In this document: in pieces, positions 47,488 through 59,410 of the stretch
How the letters are laid out: each line of letters begins with the position of its first letter
Position numbering within the stretch: the stretch's first letter is position 1
Source of the DNA: Panulirus ornatus
Taxonomy: Eukaryota; Arthropoda; Malacostraca; Decapoda; Palinuridae
Length of the DNA stretch: 64,000 nt
NCBI RefSeq assembly: GCF_036320965.1
Contig: NC_092240.1
Span: 11,210,001-11,274,000, forward strand
Reading direction: 5' to 3'
Translations under genes and position numbers: made by a program
Notes under the pieces: generated by a model
The model's input: the letters and a program-made list of their open reading frames with translations, nothing else
Database searches by the model: none
What the model was told of the DNA's origin: nothing

Positions 47488-48732
47488 TGAAACTTGCAAC
47501 AAAGCAGTTTAAACACGATCGAATAATATGGATTACCATTTTTGCATCATTTCTTTGAAATCGTTAATAAAATCGTGTAAGACCAGATCAGCAAAAATGT
47601 CCACTGTTGCTTTGTAAATCTCCCACTAAGATAATATAATGAGGAAGTATTATATATATACATATATGTATGAAGGAAAAGTAATGAGACTTCACTTCCT
47701 TCACTGATGAAACCTTACTTCATTCCACTGACTCGGAGATCTCTGCTTTCACAGACACAACCTCTCCCTCCACTCTCGAATACTTAACTCACATCTCACT
47801 CCAAAAGCCACCCCCTTCTGTTACCCCGTCCCGTCTCTGGCTCTTCCCACCCTAGAAAACAAGTTCATCTGGGAGCTTCAATCTGGTAAATGGCTAGGTT
47901 CTCTTTCCGTTGAAACTTTTTCCACAATTCCCTCTCTTATTTCTCCCCTCTTATCTCTCTTTCCTTCTCTCCCTACCCGCGCCCTCACTCTGAACTACTC
48001 CCACTCCCCTCCCTCACACTCCCCTCCTCCCTCACACTCAGCTAATGCTTACAATGATGCCTGGCGTAGAGAATTGAACTCCCCCACGATTCAAGCAGAA
48101 GACGTATGATTTATAAATAATAACCCCCACATCACAGTTATATTCACGTACTACTCATTCTTCAGTCTCTAATCTGGAGACTTTTATGATGGGTTTATGA
48201 GCGTAATTGACCTTGGATTTTACGAGAATGTTTCATTCTTTTGTTTAAGGGGAAAGCAAAATGAATAGCGATAAGAAATGTTGAGAAAAAGAAGAAAGAT
48301 GAGTTTCATCGTACAACGAACGGAAAATGTTTGAAATAACATTTGTCGAAGGATAGAGTAAATCCTGTTTGAATTACGTAGTTTTTCGAAAGGATAAAGT
48401 AAATCCTGTTTGAATCAACTCTTTGTCGAAGGATAGAGTGAATCAGGACATGAAGTGGACACCAGACGAATCCACCTTTAAAAGAATACGACATGAGAAA
48501 GTGATCCATTGGATGAAGGCCAGACCAAAATTGGTTATTACTGACCTCACTTGAAGTTATTTCTTCTTGCAACTCCTGAATCACGCAGACCTTGTGCGTC
48601 TTGTCTAATCATTTACCACACCTCGTGGCACAAGACCATCTGTCTTGAGTACCAGTCGACAGGGAACTGGTCCAACCTCATGTACACAAGGGCCCGAGGC
48701 AGACTTGAAACCTTGGCGAATCTCATATTAAC
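47488..48732. other. Non-genic stretch
   Basis: A C/T-rich segment (47760 to 48050) and a small internal repeat of TCGAAGGATAGAGTAAATCC near 48343 to 48445 are present. I found no domain in the short open frames. Confidence 0.45.
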
Positions 48733-48862
48733 CACTACTACTACTACTACCACTACTACTACCACTACTACTAGTACTACCACTACTACTACCACTACTA
48801 CAAGTACTACCACTACTACTACCACTACTACTAGTACTACTACTACTACTACTACTACTACT
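48733..48862. repeat. (ACT)n trinucleotide repeat with ACC and AGT interruptions
   Basis: About 43 triplets. The block TACCACTACTACTACCACTA followed by CTAC(T/A)AGTAC recurs about every 36 bp. It therefore has higher-order structure and gives Thr-rich and Val-rich open frames. Confidence 0.95.
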
Positions 48863-48949
48863 ATCACTGTCCTAAAAATGTTATTTACTGCATTATGCAT
48901 TGCTTTTCTGGAATGCAGAGGGAAATACGCAGGATATTTTTCTTGTTGA

Positions 48950-48950
<1 letters not shown>

Positions 48951-49006
<56 letters not shown>
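48951..49006. repeat. (AT)n microsatellite
   Basis: About 28 AT units forming the 5' flank of the next family A copy. Confidence 0.96.
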
Positions 49007-49013
<7 letters not shown>

Positions 49014-49254
49014 GGGGATAGGGGAGAAAGAATACTTCCCACGTATTCCCTGCGTGTCGTAGAAGGCGACTAAAAGGGAAGGGCGCGGGGGGCTGGAAAT
49101 CCTCCCCTCTCGTTTTTTTTTTTTTTTTTTAATTTTCCAAAAGAAGGAACAGAGAAGAGGGCCAGGTGAGGATATTCCCTCAAAGGCCCAGTCCTCTGTT
49201 CTTAACGCTACCTCGCTATCGCGGGAAATGGCGAATAGTATGAAAAAAAAAAAA

Positions 49255-49257
<3 letters not shown>
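49007..49257 (+). mobile_element. Family A element, full length with long poly-T
   Basis: The copy runs from TATCCCTGGGGATAGGGG to a long A-rich tail. The internal poly-T is about 20 bases. The 3' box reads CCTCGCTATCGCGGGAAATG. It is flanked on both sides by (AT)n. Confidence 0.88.

Positions 49258-49332
<75 letters not shown>
49258..49332. repeat. (AT)n microsatellite
   Basis: About 37 AT units forming the 3' flank of the family A copy. Confidence 0.96.
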
Positions 49333-49335
<3 letters not shown>

Positions 49336-49650
49336 CTTACGCTTAACTCATCGTATTAGCGTCTGTATCCACACTAACCTTTACCTCACAGGCAATAAAG
49401 TAAAAATCAAGTGGTAAATCAAGGAGTCAAATTTACAGCTAAACTCTAATCACTGATGTTAAGGACAGGATAAAGAGAAAAAAAAAACATATATACAACA
49501 CAGCGAACAGGGAATCGAATCGTTGGGGTTACGGTATAATATACAGTGAGAACCACTCTATGTCTGCCGCTGCGCCTTCACCCAGAATTTGTCTTCGGGG
49601 ATGAGAAATGTAGAACTCGAGGGCAACAATGACCCGTTCCCCCAGCAAGA

Positions 49651-49680
49651 GGAGGGCGGAGGAGGAGGAGGAGGAGGGGG

Positions 49681-49757
<77 letters not shown>
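49651..49757. repeat. (GGA)n then (CT)n
   Basis: A short GGA-rich run (49651 to 49681) is followed by about 38 CT units. Confidence 0.95.
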
Positions 49758-49759
<2 letters not shown>

Positions 49760-50089
49760 TCACCAGCTGCCTTCTTGTGGGATTAGGGCCCTTCTGCCTC
49801 AGAGGACCCGGAGAAAGGTTCCTCAAAATACTTCTGTAGAAAGGGAAAATTGCCTGGTTTCAAGACTGAGCAAACATTTGGACTTTCCACGACTTTTAAT
49901 ACCTTTTTGTCAAAGATGGGGAAAGTTTTAAATACATAAAGAACAACCAGGATTTATTTTGAATGTATTCTATCCAGATGTTTGTTTCTTTCAGTGTTTT
50001 TTCTTGAGCTGGAGATGGAAAAGCAGATACAGGAGCTCCCCGTAAAGTTGTGCGAGAGTATTTGTAATTCATGACGTGTATTTCCTTCC
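49758..50089. other. Non-genic stretch
   Basis: I see no gene or named repeat. Confidence 0.5.
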
Positions 50090-50275
50090 CTTATGGTGTA
50101 TCGGTTAACGCTGGCGATAGTTGACGCTTTTACGGCTCTCCCGGGGTCGAGGCCACATACGTTCGAATCCTGGCCAAGGCATTCGGGATGGTCCAAAAAT
50201 CAACCCTAGCCTATTCATCCTCTCCTGAGGTTAATGGATATATTCGAGTACCGGGCTTAAGCCAGGGTATATATA
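50090..50275 (+). mobile_element. tRNA-derived SINE
   Basis: The A-box-like TGGTGTATCGGTTAACG, the B box CGTTCGAATCCTGGCC, CAACCCTAGCCTATTCATCC and the tail AAGCCAGGGTATATATATAT are present. A short (TA)n closes it. Confidence 0.75.
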
Positions 50276-50444
50276 TATGCATATACATGGCTCAAAATGG
50301 TGACCGGTTTGGCCATCTTCACTAGCGTCAGCATCGGCAAGTCCTCTACATCCAGGTCAGTCAACTTCACTTTGCTCGACCATACGTTGACAGCGACTAA
50401 CCAAGAGTGTGTCAGACGTGTATAGTGCTATGTAGCTGCCCTAG

Positions 50445-51545
50445 ATCCACTCCCAAGGCATGTACGAGTTACATTTTTCTTGTCTGCATTCTAGATACTC
50501 ACCCCCATCTCTCCAACGTTACAAACACTGGTTCAACGTATTAGAATGCCTCTCATGCCCAAGATCAAATTTTCGAACTGCAGTGTCGTGGACACTTAAC
50601 ACTGGGTCCTGTCAAAAACCAAATACATTACCACACTTCTTGGCTCTTGGTCCCACCCGATGCAACTGCGCAACTTCCCGACTGCTGCAAGAGCCCCATA
50701 GAAGAGGATTCTGGGGGTTTACACATCTTGAATCTCACAGTCTTCTCTTTAATCATCAGTACAGCTTCAGTAAGGCGATATCCGCTGGCGATATCAGTAA
50801 ATGTCTAGTCATCATCCCTGAGAGACTCTGGGGAGTCCTATGTACTTGCCAGTGATATATCCAAAGCTTAGGGTCTCAACTCTAAGCTCCCGTCTTTTGG
50901 CTTCCCTCCCTCACTTTGCTCCCTCACATCTAGCTTCCTATCAAGCCCGTTTCTCCAATGGTTGTTGATGGATTAGCACTTTCCCACTTTATCTACAGCG
51001 GTGTCCCTCAAGGTTCTGTCTTGTCTCCTACACATTTTCTCTTTTTTTGTAAGCGAATTACTTTCTTCCACAAATAATCAAATGCACTCATACACTGACG
51101 ACTCAACACGGCATTCTTCTACATACTTAAATTCTTCGCCTTCTTCTCTCACTCGAAATGAATCTCGTCTCGACACAACTTCCTCAATAAACCAAGATTT
51201 GCACATGATACCTCAGTGGGGTAGACGAAATCTGGTTAAGTTCAATACCTACACATCTCGCTGTCGAAAATTCCTCAATTTTCCTATCTCCTCTGACGGT
51301 TCTGTAATGCCACCCCAAGCTAGGCCAGGATATACTCGGCAAGCTTGTGCGTCACATGATTAGTGTGTGGCCGTTGGCAATTCAAAGGTGGGCCATTTTG
51401 ATAACTGTTTCTTTCCGTACACCTCGAAGCCTTGGAACTCTCTCATGTACTTCCCAATATCTATGACTTGGCACTTTTTAAAAGACGAGCTTTTCACTTC
51501 CTCCCAAAGTTCGTAACTATAATCCCTTGTCTCTTCTATTCCCTT
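50445..51545 (+). pseudogene. Decayed Jockey-like reverse transcriptase
   Basis: Motifs appear in the order of a non-LTR reverse transcriptase with frame changes. HQYSFSKAISAGDIS lies near 50757, then a KLPSFGFPPSLCSL-like segment near 50885 to 50930. Then come SGVPQGSVLSPT at 50997 to 51032 and, in the next frame, SSTNNQMHSYTDDSTRHSS with the catalytic YTDD at 51091 to 51102. WGRRNLVKFN follows near 51220. After SSDGSVMPP (about 51290 to 51320) the sequence jumps to a late segment (ARPGYTRQACASHD), so the thumb and connection part looks deleted. The tail near 51420 to 51500 resembles the usual WNSLP and LTSFKRR end. Stops and frameshifts make it non-functional. No endonuclease is seen upstream. 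Confidence 0.75.
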
Positions 51546-51602
51546 TCGTCAACATCACTATATTCTAATTAAGGCCCAGCCTTGATGTGGACTTTTGTCC
51601 AA

Positions 51603-51761
<159 letters not shown>

Positions 51762-52043
51762 CACACGAAAATAATTCGGAAAGACACAATGCCCTTCTGT
51801 ACGGAAGGGAGTGGGGGTGTCCTCGCTGCTGCTGAAGTCATTGGTTCCGGCAAACTGAGCTAAAATAAAATCTTAATGAAGAATTCCTTTTCTTCCTAAA
51901 GTTTGTTACCGTCTTTGATCCCGCTCCTTTGTGAAACGAGAGCGAAAGTTTTTTCATTGTATATTTACATTGTTCACAGGGAATGACAAGCAAACACCAG
52001 GCGCTTTTCACTTTAGTTTTAATAGTTCCAGACCGACGTGCGT

Positions 52044-52045
<2 letters not shown>

Positions 52046-52109
<64 letters not shown>

Positions 52110-52110
52110 C
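52046..52110. repeat. (TG)n microsatellite
   Basis: About 31 TG units with one TATG interruption. Confidence 0.96.
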
Positions 52111-52136
52111 TGTAGCAGTTAAGTGTAATACATTCA

Positions 52137-52490
52137 ACCACATCCAGGCCCATCAGACCTTTCCACAGATGCCCTTGGACGCTTCACATGCCCTGGTTCA
52201 GTCCACTGACAGCACTTCAAACCCCGGTATATCACCGTTCCAATTCATTCTATCCCGTGCATACTATTCACCCTCCTGCATGTTCAGGCCCCGACCATAC
52301 GAAGTCTTTTTTACTCTCCATCCTTCCACCTTCAATTGGGTCCCCAGCTCCTCCTTATTCCCTCTATTTCGGAAACATATATATCATCTTTGTCAACCTC
52401 TCTTCCCTCATTCACTTAATATCTCTAAACCATTTCAGACATCCTCTTCTGCTCTCTCAACCACACTCTTTTCATTACCATAGGTATATA
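52137..52490 (-). mobile_element. Family B: LINE C-terminal coding remnant and 3' UTR
   Basis: On the minus strand, from about 52480 downward, degraded phrases NEKSVVERAEEDV, then GDPIEGGRMES, then GPEHAGG resemble the C-terminal end of a non-LTR reverse transcriptase. The 3' UTR phrases TACCGGGGTTTGAAGTGCTG and GGGCATGTGAAGCGTCC follow. The same UTR phrases occur at 62465 to 62525. Stops and indels are present, and the final CCTCGCTAACGCGGG box is missing. Confidence 0.65.
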
Positions 52491-52639
52491 CTTATTCCTA
52501 ATTATCATACAAACCAGAGGTCCTCTTCTCCAAGTGCCCTTGTTGCTTCAACGCTGCGCTACAATCATCAGCAGGGAAAGGCATGAATTCCTTTAGAAGG
52601 CGATGTGCCCCGACGGGATTGTATTCCGATGAGGGTGAC

Positions 52640-52752
52640 CTCTCACTCGCAAAAGAAGGAACACAGAAGGGCGCTAAGTGAGGATCTCCTCAAAGGCTCA
52701 GTCCTCTGTTCTTAACGCAACCTCGCTAACACGGGAAATGGCGAATAGTATG

Positions 52753-52757
<5 letters not shown>
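52640..52757 (+). mobile_element. Family A element, 5'-truncated
   Basis: The copy starts at CAAAAGAAGGAACACAGAAG and continues through CCTCAAAGGCTCAGTCCTCT to CCTCGCTAACACGGGAAATG and GCGAATAGTATGAAAT. The left flank is not AT-rich. The right flank is (AT)n. Confidence 0.82.

Positions 52758-52836
<79 letters not shown>
52758..52836. repeat. (AT)n microsatellite
   Basis: About 39 AT units. Confidence 0.96.
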
Positions 52837-52840
<4 letters not shown>

Positions 52841-53284
52841 CAATGTCATTGGGCATGAAGTAGCAACACAATCGTTGGGGACGGCTACCTGAAGCTTGGG
52901 GAAGTGGTAGTGGGTGGACGACGGAGCTGAGGGAGAGGGGAGAATTCCTTTGCCCCATAAGGCAAAGTGGATCACAAAGGCAGCTCACTCCCTAGGCGTC
53001 CAAAGACGGGCCCCTGTGGTCACTGGGGAGCTCTCGGTAGTGGGACTATGTAACTTAGGACGTCAAAGGGAAGTTCCGTAACCACAAAGGCTTCCCTAAG
53101 CCAACCGCAGCCTCTTGACTTCCCCCATTCGCGGAGGAGGGAGGAGTGTGCAGTACGAGGAGAAGCATCGCTGTTGTCCACTTCCTCCTCACACTTAGCA
53201 TTGCGGGGGAAAACTAACGAATGCGTCGCTTTGAGTCTACGCGTGTCTGTATGATTGTATCTTTGTGTCTGTCTACTCTCTCTT

Positions 53285-53288
<4 letters not shown>
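52837..53288. other. Non-genic stretch
   Basis: GC-richer sequence with no gene or repeat that I can name. Confidence 0.45.
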
Positions 53289-53337
<49 letters not shown>

Positions 53338-53400
53338 TTTATGTATGTATATGTATATATATATATATGTATATGTATGTATGTATGCATGCATGCATGT
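53289..53400. repeat. (TG)n and (GTAT)n/(GCAT)n
   Basis: About 22 TG units are followed by TATG, ATGT and GCAT tetranucleotide runs. Confidence 0.93.
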
Positions 53401-53545
53401 GAAGAATAGGGTTCAATGAACGCTCGCTCCCATAGAACATACAGTGTCCTTCAATAGCAGGATTCGAACCCATACTACTTTTGAGGAAACTGGATGATAG
53501 GGATCCGGATATGAAGCACATATGTACCCCAGAATCTGTGAAAAC

Positions 53546-53548
<3 letters not shown>

Positions 53549-53595
<47 letters not shown>
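53549..53595. repeat. (CT)n microsatellite
   Basis: About 23 CT units. Confidence 0.96.
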
Positions 53596-53597
<2 letters not shown>

Positions 53598-53862
53598 AAC
53601 TATGACAGAAACATCGAGTGAGTAACTCGGGCCAAGTTTTCGAATTTTCCTAGGTACTGCCACCACTAGGTAAGTGCCACCACTGGGATCAAGAATTTCT
53701 CACCAATTGTCTGAGATCAGAGTTAATTACAGCTGCAGCCAAACTAATACTAATTTCGCCAGGTTCTCATCAGGATAATTTTCCAGCTAATGAATCTCAT
53801 TAATAAATTAAGAGTATTGTGGCGCGCGGAGCAAGATGGTGGCGCTTTTGTGAATCGGTGCT

Positions 53863-53865
<3 letters not shown>

Positions 53866-53902
<37 letters not shown>
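53866..53902. repeat. (CT)n microsatellite
   Basis: About 18 CT units within a CpG-containing segment. Confidence 0.95.
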
Positions 53903-53904
<2 letters not shown>

Positions 53905-54105
53905 ACCAGTGCACTAAACATGTAACCACCTGTCCAATACGACGCCCTTGACAACATCCCGTGACTCGCATGACTCCTTCTCCGTGGTAACTCTTAGATT
54001 TCCCAGCGGTGAGCGCTACGCGCCAGCCTTTGTCACTTTGGGGGGAGGGGAGGGAGAATATCGCGCCGTAAGCACAGTACTCGTAAAGTCAATTGAAGCT
54101 CACTG

Positions 54106-54110
<5 letters not shown>

Positions 54111-54184
<74 letters not shown>
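54111..54184. repeat. (CT)n microsatellite
   Basis: About 36 CT units. Confidence 0.96.
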
Positions 54185-54187
<3 letters not shown>

Positions 54188-54499
54188 AGTCACGGCAACT
54201 ACCTAACTGTCCATTAACCTCTACCTATATATCTATAGGTCACGTTCCCTGAGGTCCCCTTTATAACAACAGGGACCATGAGAACTTGCCTGCTGGAATA
54301 TATATGCTCACAGAGGATCAGCGTCTCGACATATAACTATTCCTCCCTTTCCCCCCTCACGCTACCACGTCATGCTCACAAGCCTTCGAACTCACTCACC
54401 TCAACAACCTTACTTGATGTTACCCCTCGCTCCATAACCTCCAGCAGGCACAGCCCGGTAGCAACGATTAAATAACGATGATATACATATCTCGCATAC

Positions 54500-54660
54500 A
54501 AACCTCTAACAACCAGGATCGAACCCGGGACCCCTGTGCAACAGGCGGGAATGCTACCGCTAGGCTATGAACATAGGGGGCGATCATAGCCTAGCGGTAG
54601 CGCTCCCGCCTGTTGCACAGGGGTCCTGGGTTCGATCGTGGCTGCTGGAGGTTTGTATGT
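54500..54660. mobile_element. Two tRNA-like SINE heads in inverted, head-to-head pair
   Basis: The + arm at 54589 to 54655 reads CATAGCCTAGCGGTAGCGCT, CCCGCCTGTTGCACAGGGGT and CCTGGGTTCGATCGTGGCTG, with A-box-like and B-box-like segments. The other arm at 54505 to 54575 is its reverse complement with about six differences. The centre is about 14 bp. The anticodon arm cannot form a 7-base loop (CCTG-TTGCA-CAGG), so I do not call tRNA genes. This head differs from the GTGGTGTAGTGG-type SINEs elsewhere in the window. Confidence 0.8.
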
Positions 54661-54694
54661 TCTATGAAGGTTCGCGTTCATATGCACTTTGTTC

Positions 54695-54696
<2 letters not shown>

Positions 54697-54776
<80 letters not shown>

Positions 54777-54843
54777 CTATGAGTGGACGGTGAAAATGAA
54801 ACACGATAAGTTCCCAAGTGCAATGTCGTGTAACAATCACATT

Positions 54844-54920
<77 letters not shown>
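54697..54920. repeat. Two (AT)n tracts around a family C fragment
   Basis: (AT)n at 54697 to 54772 and 54855 to 54920 flank a family C piece at 54773 to 54843 (+). The piece reads ATTCCTATGAGTGGACGGTG, then CCCAAGTGCAATGTCGTG, then CAATCACATTATACAT. The family C piece starts at the same boundary as the other copies. Confidence 0.9.
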
Positions 54921-54923
<3 letters not shown>

Positions 54924-55332
54924 CACACGTATTAAATACTAAAAGGTGTTTCGTAATGAAGCGGGTTGTGCAACGCCAATACAAAATACTGCGTAATATA
55001 TACCAATAGCGTTAAGGGTTTCAGGTATATATGTTTTAATATATTTTGAGACATTATTTGATATTCTTTTTTCATTTTTTAGCAGTGAAATTCCAGTATC
55101 ACAAATTAATTGCTGCGCAGCACTACATTAGAAAAATGATATATTTTGGTATCTTTTTCATTTTTTTTTTGTGTGTGTGTGAAAGGATGCGTCGAAAAAA
55201 TATCAAAATTTTCCCAATATTGTTGGTGTCTGGTGTGAAGCATGGGAGTGTTTTCAGTGGGAGGTAGATATACACAGATAGGATGATAGGCAGATAGATA
55301 GAAAAAAAGAAATTAGATAGATAGATAGATGG

Positions 55333-55334
<2 letters not shown>
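54921..55334. other. Non-genic stretch with (GATA)n
   Basis: A short GATA-rich run occupies about 55268 to 55332. No gene is seen. Confidence 0.5.
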
Positions 55335-55396
<62 letters not shown>

Positions 55397-55417
55397 TAAA
55401 TAAGTGGAGACATACAT

Positions 55418-55483
<66 letters not shown>

Positions 55484-55497
55484 GGAGAGAGGGAGAG

Positions 55498-55578
<81 letters not shown>

Positions 55579-55607
55579 GGAATAAATAAGTGGAGACATA
55601 CATTAGT

Positions 55608-55695
<88 letters not shown>
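55335..55695. repeat. (GA)n array with a duplicated 33-bp island
   Basis: Three (GA)n blocks are separated by two near-identical islands (GGAATAAATAAGTGGAGACA plus TACATTAGTA) starting at 55393 and 55579. A 186-bp segment has therefore been duplicated. The middle block carries GGGA interruptions. Confidence 0.95.
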
Positions 55696-55696
<1 letters not shown>

Positions 55697-56195
55697 CTCA
55701 CAGCCCCTCCTTCAGTCACAACCTTTCTCCTCTCATTTAGAAAACTCCAAAAATTCCCGAGATTCAAGTCCTCATCCCACAGGACTTAGCCCACCGTAGA
55801 TGCCATCTGAATAAAACACCAGATGTCACAATCGGCCACAGAGCATCACACGATTCCAATCGACCGAAACCTTCCATATTTCAGACCCGAATCCCCAACT
55901 CCCAGTTATCAGTTTTATGCAACTAAAACTTTAATCTCTCATTTTCGATAATATTTTTCTTCTTAATATTTCAAACACACAGAATCTAGTGGATTAGTAT
56001 TTTTCCTCCTCAACCGCACACACACACGCACACACACACACACACACACAAAGACAGAGTAGAATATTCAATTGAACGTCCCCTGGGTAGCCATTAGGAT
56101 CTGTACACCACTGAGTCTTCGTACGGAAGTCTCTTGCATGTGTCATGTGATCCGTGTAAAATATTCAAGGTCGTCTCGTTCTCCTGGACTGATTG

Positions 56196-56198
<3 letters not shown>
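55696..56198. other. Non-genic stretch with short (CA)n
   Basis: A small (CA)n lies at about 56018 to 56051. No gene is seen. Confidence 0.5.

Positions 56199-56290
<92 letters not shown>
56199..56290. repeat. (GA)n microsatellite
   Basis: About 46 uninterrupted GA units. Confidence 0.97.
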
Positions 56291-56292
<2 letters not shown>

Positions 56293-58508
56293 TCCCTTCG
56301 TTCTCTGTGCCGCTGAAACTTGTGCCACCTTTCTATCATCACCCACCCATCTGTTATCACCTGACGTCGGGAGCCATATAGAGACGAGAAGGATTACTTA
56401 ACACCTTCTAAAATAAAAGACCACTTTTGAAGGGCGTTCTGCTATCAATCTAACACTGAGAGTTTTAGAAAAGTGTTAAGATAATAGGTTCTACCACTAG
56501 GAGCCTTTCAGAATGATAAGATCCTTAGGAGAAATCTGTTCACCAAACATCTTTTTATATGAAGAACTTCTTTTTCAACTTATTCATTTAATATCATATA
56601 ACATCGAGAGCCTTAAATTTGTGTTTACCTAATTATATACTCTGACATTGACAACTATAAACCAGCGTTAGAAAAATCAGCATTCTAATTACTCCACTTA
56701 ATTCTAACACCATTTTTACTTTACTTGGGATTAAATCCCTCTTACAGCCCCCAATATTCGTTTGAATATTCATGAATCTTCATAATAGTGTTTGAACGTG
56801 AGCAATTCCGTTTTCCAAATCTGGCAAAGTTATATTGTACTTAATACCTTCTTAAGAAATTTGTGGTACGTATCAAAGTATTTCAGTTATTCTCACTTAC
56901 TCTTTCTTTTCCTTTGTATCAAGTCCTTCCACTTAGTTTCCAGTGCAAGGGTACCTAAGCCATATTTTCTATCTCACTCCAAAAGCCTTCCATATGCTTC
57001 AAAATCTTCAAGAGTCTTTCAAAGTATCGCTTTGTTCCTCCTTGATATGATAAATTCATATCATCAGAGACGTCTTCAGCAAGATAGAAGATGTGATTCT
57101 CTCACCAACGTCCCTAAACTAACTTCCCATCCGCCTCGGGGCAATAAGAACACTCCCCCAAGGTAAACTTTAAAATCATCATTAAGTCTTGATTAATGTA
57201 CCAACTTGCGGAGATGATAGCCTCTTTTTTTTTTCTCCTCCCCTCCCCCGTTTCCTCTTCTACACTCAACAAAGATGGTTGAACCTCCACTGAGTTCCAA
57301 CTTCCCCTCGAGTCTTATCGCTGATACACCTGGGTCTCGTTACGGGCTCTTTCCTTCATCCCTCTCCACAACCCACCCACCCGCCTGCCTGCCTGCTACC
57401 TGAGAAGCTGATAAGTTTTTTGTGTTAGGGGAACTCAAGTGGACCTTGGAACTCAAGTGGAACTTGAAACCCCAGTGGAACTTTCTCGTGATGATCAAGA
57501 ATTATCAGCAACTTCCCTCATTCATCATGAATGATCAGGTGGATGCCCAACTGATTATGAATAATCATAACATTTAATCATATCTTTTTTTTTCAAGGTT
57601 TTATCTCAGTATTCGCGTTCGACATTAGTCGGTGCTTCGCTTTGAATTAATGCGTGTCAACGGGAGCTACAGGATCAATGAACCAGATTGAATAAGAGTA
57701 ATCCAAGAGATAGAGAGTTAGATCTAGAGATTATTCATCTGCAGTATACATAATGAAGCATTCGAATCATTCAGTATTATGATCCGTTATACATGACCAC
57801 TGGAAACCCCTATGGTGGACATTCCACCTCAAGAATCTGATTCCCTTTTACAGAACTAATGATGATTAATATCATGCATGAGAAACGTCTAGCTCCCATC
57901 ATTGCCTCCTTAAGATTGCGTTACCGCAGAGGTGACGATCGGGTTAATCTACATCAAAGGCTTCATTGGGTACGCAACTGTTGCGTAAAGAGAACACAGA
58001 GAAGGAGGGGGGGGGGGGTGTTGCGGGGAGGATAACCTAATCGTCTGGGGTCCCTTAAAGTGGTGGTTCCCAGAAGATGCCTCGCGTACTACAGAAAGGT
58101 GCACGAGAAGCCATGAAGATAGGTGCGTGGTTGTAAATCGCATAAGTTCTTGTGGTATGTAAAAAAAAAATGAGTATGGATGGGAGGATCACGAACGTAT
58201 CCTTCTTTTAACGAGACGTGTATATAAACTTGATGTTTCCCTGGCGTGTTATTCTACGTGAGGAAGACCTTTGTGTTTCTCTAACCCTGTATGTTCCATG
58301 TTGCTCTGAAACACATCTTACAGGCGGACTAGAAAACAGTTCCATAGTCGGTGTGGCTTTCCGCAGAGCCTGTAATGTATATCATCAGAATTAGCCTTTT
58401 GGAGCAACGCGCATGACTGAGAAGGTTAAATTAGTCGAGAAAGAATACATTACCTGAGAGGGTAGGTAAAAAGAAAGAGGAAAAGGAGACAAGAAAGAAA
58501 CTGGACGA
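56291..58508. other. Two kilobases without genes
   Basis: AT-rich unique-looking sequence with a small GAACTCAAGTGGAACTTG-type repeat near 57429 to 57485 and a G run at 58006. Several short open frames show no domain. I see nothing to annotate. Confidence 0.45.
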
Positions 58509-58630
58509 TGAGAAGAAGAAGAAGAAGAAGAAGAAGAAGAAGAAGAAGAAGAAGAAGAAGAAGAAGGAGAAGAGCAACAACAAGAAGAATGAGGAGGAGG
58601 AGGAGGAGGAGGAGGAAGAGGAGAAGAAGA
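58509..58630. repeat. (GAA)n then (GGA)n
   Basis: About 19 GAA units, a GAGAAGAGCAACAACAAGAA junction and about 10 GGA/GGAA units. Confidence 0.95.
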
Positions 58631-59049
58631 GACAGATAGCAAATCTAGTGAAAGATATCAGAGACGACACCTAAAGATCCGGGTGTTAAACTTGAAAAAA
58701 AAAAATATCAGAGAATCTCTCCATATTTTCTTTTTCCTCCCCCACGAAAGTGGTGGACAGAATATGAAAACGAGAAGATGGGAAAAGCCTGGAATGGACG
58801 AGAGATGATCCAACTTCCGGCGCAAACGGTGGAAGAAATTATCCACGTTGACTTTTAACACACTTCTGACCGGCTTGCAGGGAAGCAATTTAAATCGCAT
58901 TTACCATGACTACTCAGCGTATTATAAAAGTGGAGAAAGTCATCGCCACTGCCATCTTGCGGGGGGAGAGTGAGGGAGAGAGAGATGGGGTTGGTTGGTT
59001 GCTTGGGGGAGGGGAATGGAGAATCCAGGCGCCTCCAACAGCTTCTCAA

Positions 59050-59410
59050 GACGATTAAAGCTAAAGCTGAGGAGGAGGAGGGATAGCTGATGGTGATTAA
59101 AGCTAAAGCTGAGGAGGAGGGATAGCTGATGGTGATGCTAACTGGATGAATGGGAAGATCACCAGAGCTTTATATCAAAGATGAATGGGAAATAAGCATG
59201 TCTGAGGATGACTATAGTTAAAGATTGCATGTAACGAAGACCATTCAAAACAAAGCGAAGGAGAGAAATGCTCCAATTCCCGACCTGAATGAATAATCAC
59301 CAGAGTTTTATAGCATAGATAAGTGGGAGACAAGCGCTTATGTCTGAGGATGACTATAGTTAAAGATAGCATGTGATGAAGGCCATCCAAAGCAAAGCAA
59401 AGAAATGCAG
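59050..59410. repeat. Two direct duplications of about 40 bp and 138 bp
   Basis: ATTAAAGCTAAAGCTGAGGA plus GGAGGGATAGCTGATGGTGA occurs twice (from about 59053 and 59096). Then ACCAGAGYTTTATANCANAG through TGAGGATGACTATAGTTAAA to AAGCAAAG occurs twice, starting at 59161 and 59299, a 138-bp offset. Confidence 0.88.

Noticed and set aside
54584..54655. Candidate tRNA gene with good A-box-like and B-box-like segments
   Set aside because: The anticodon arm cannot form a five-pair stem with a seven-base loop, and the acceptor ends do not pair.
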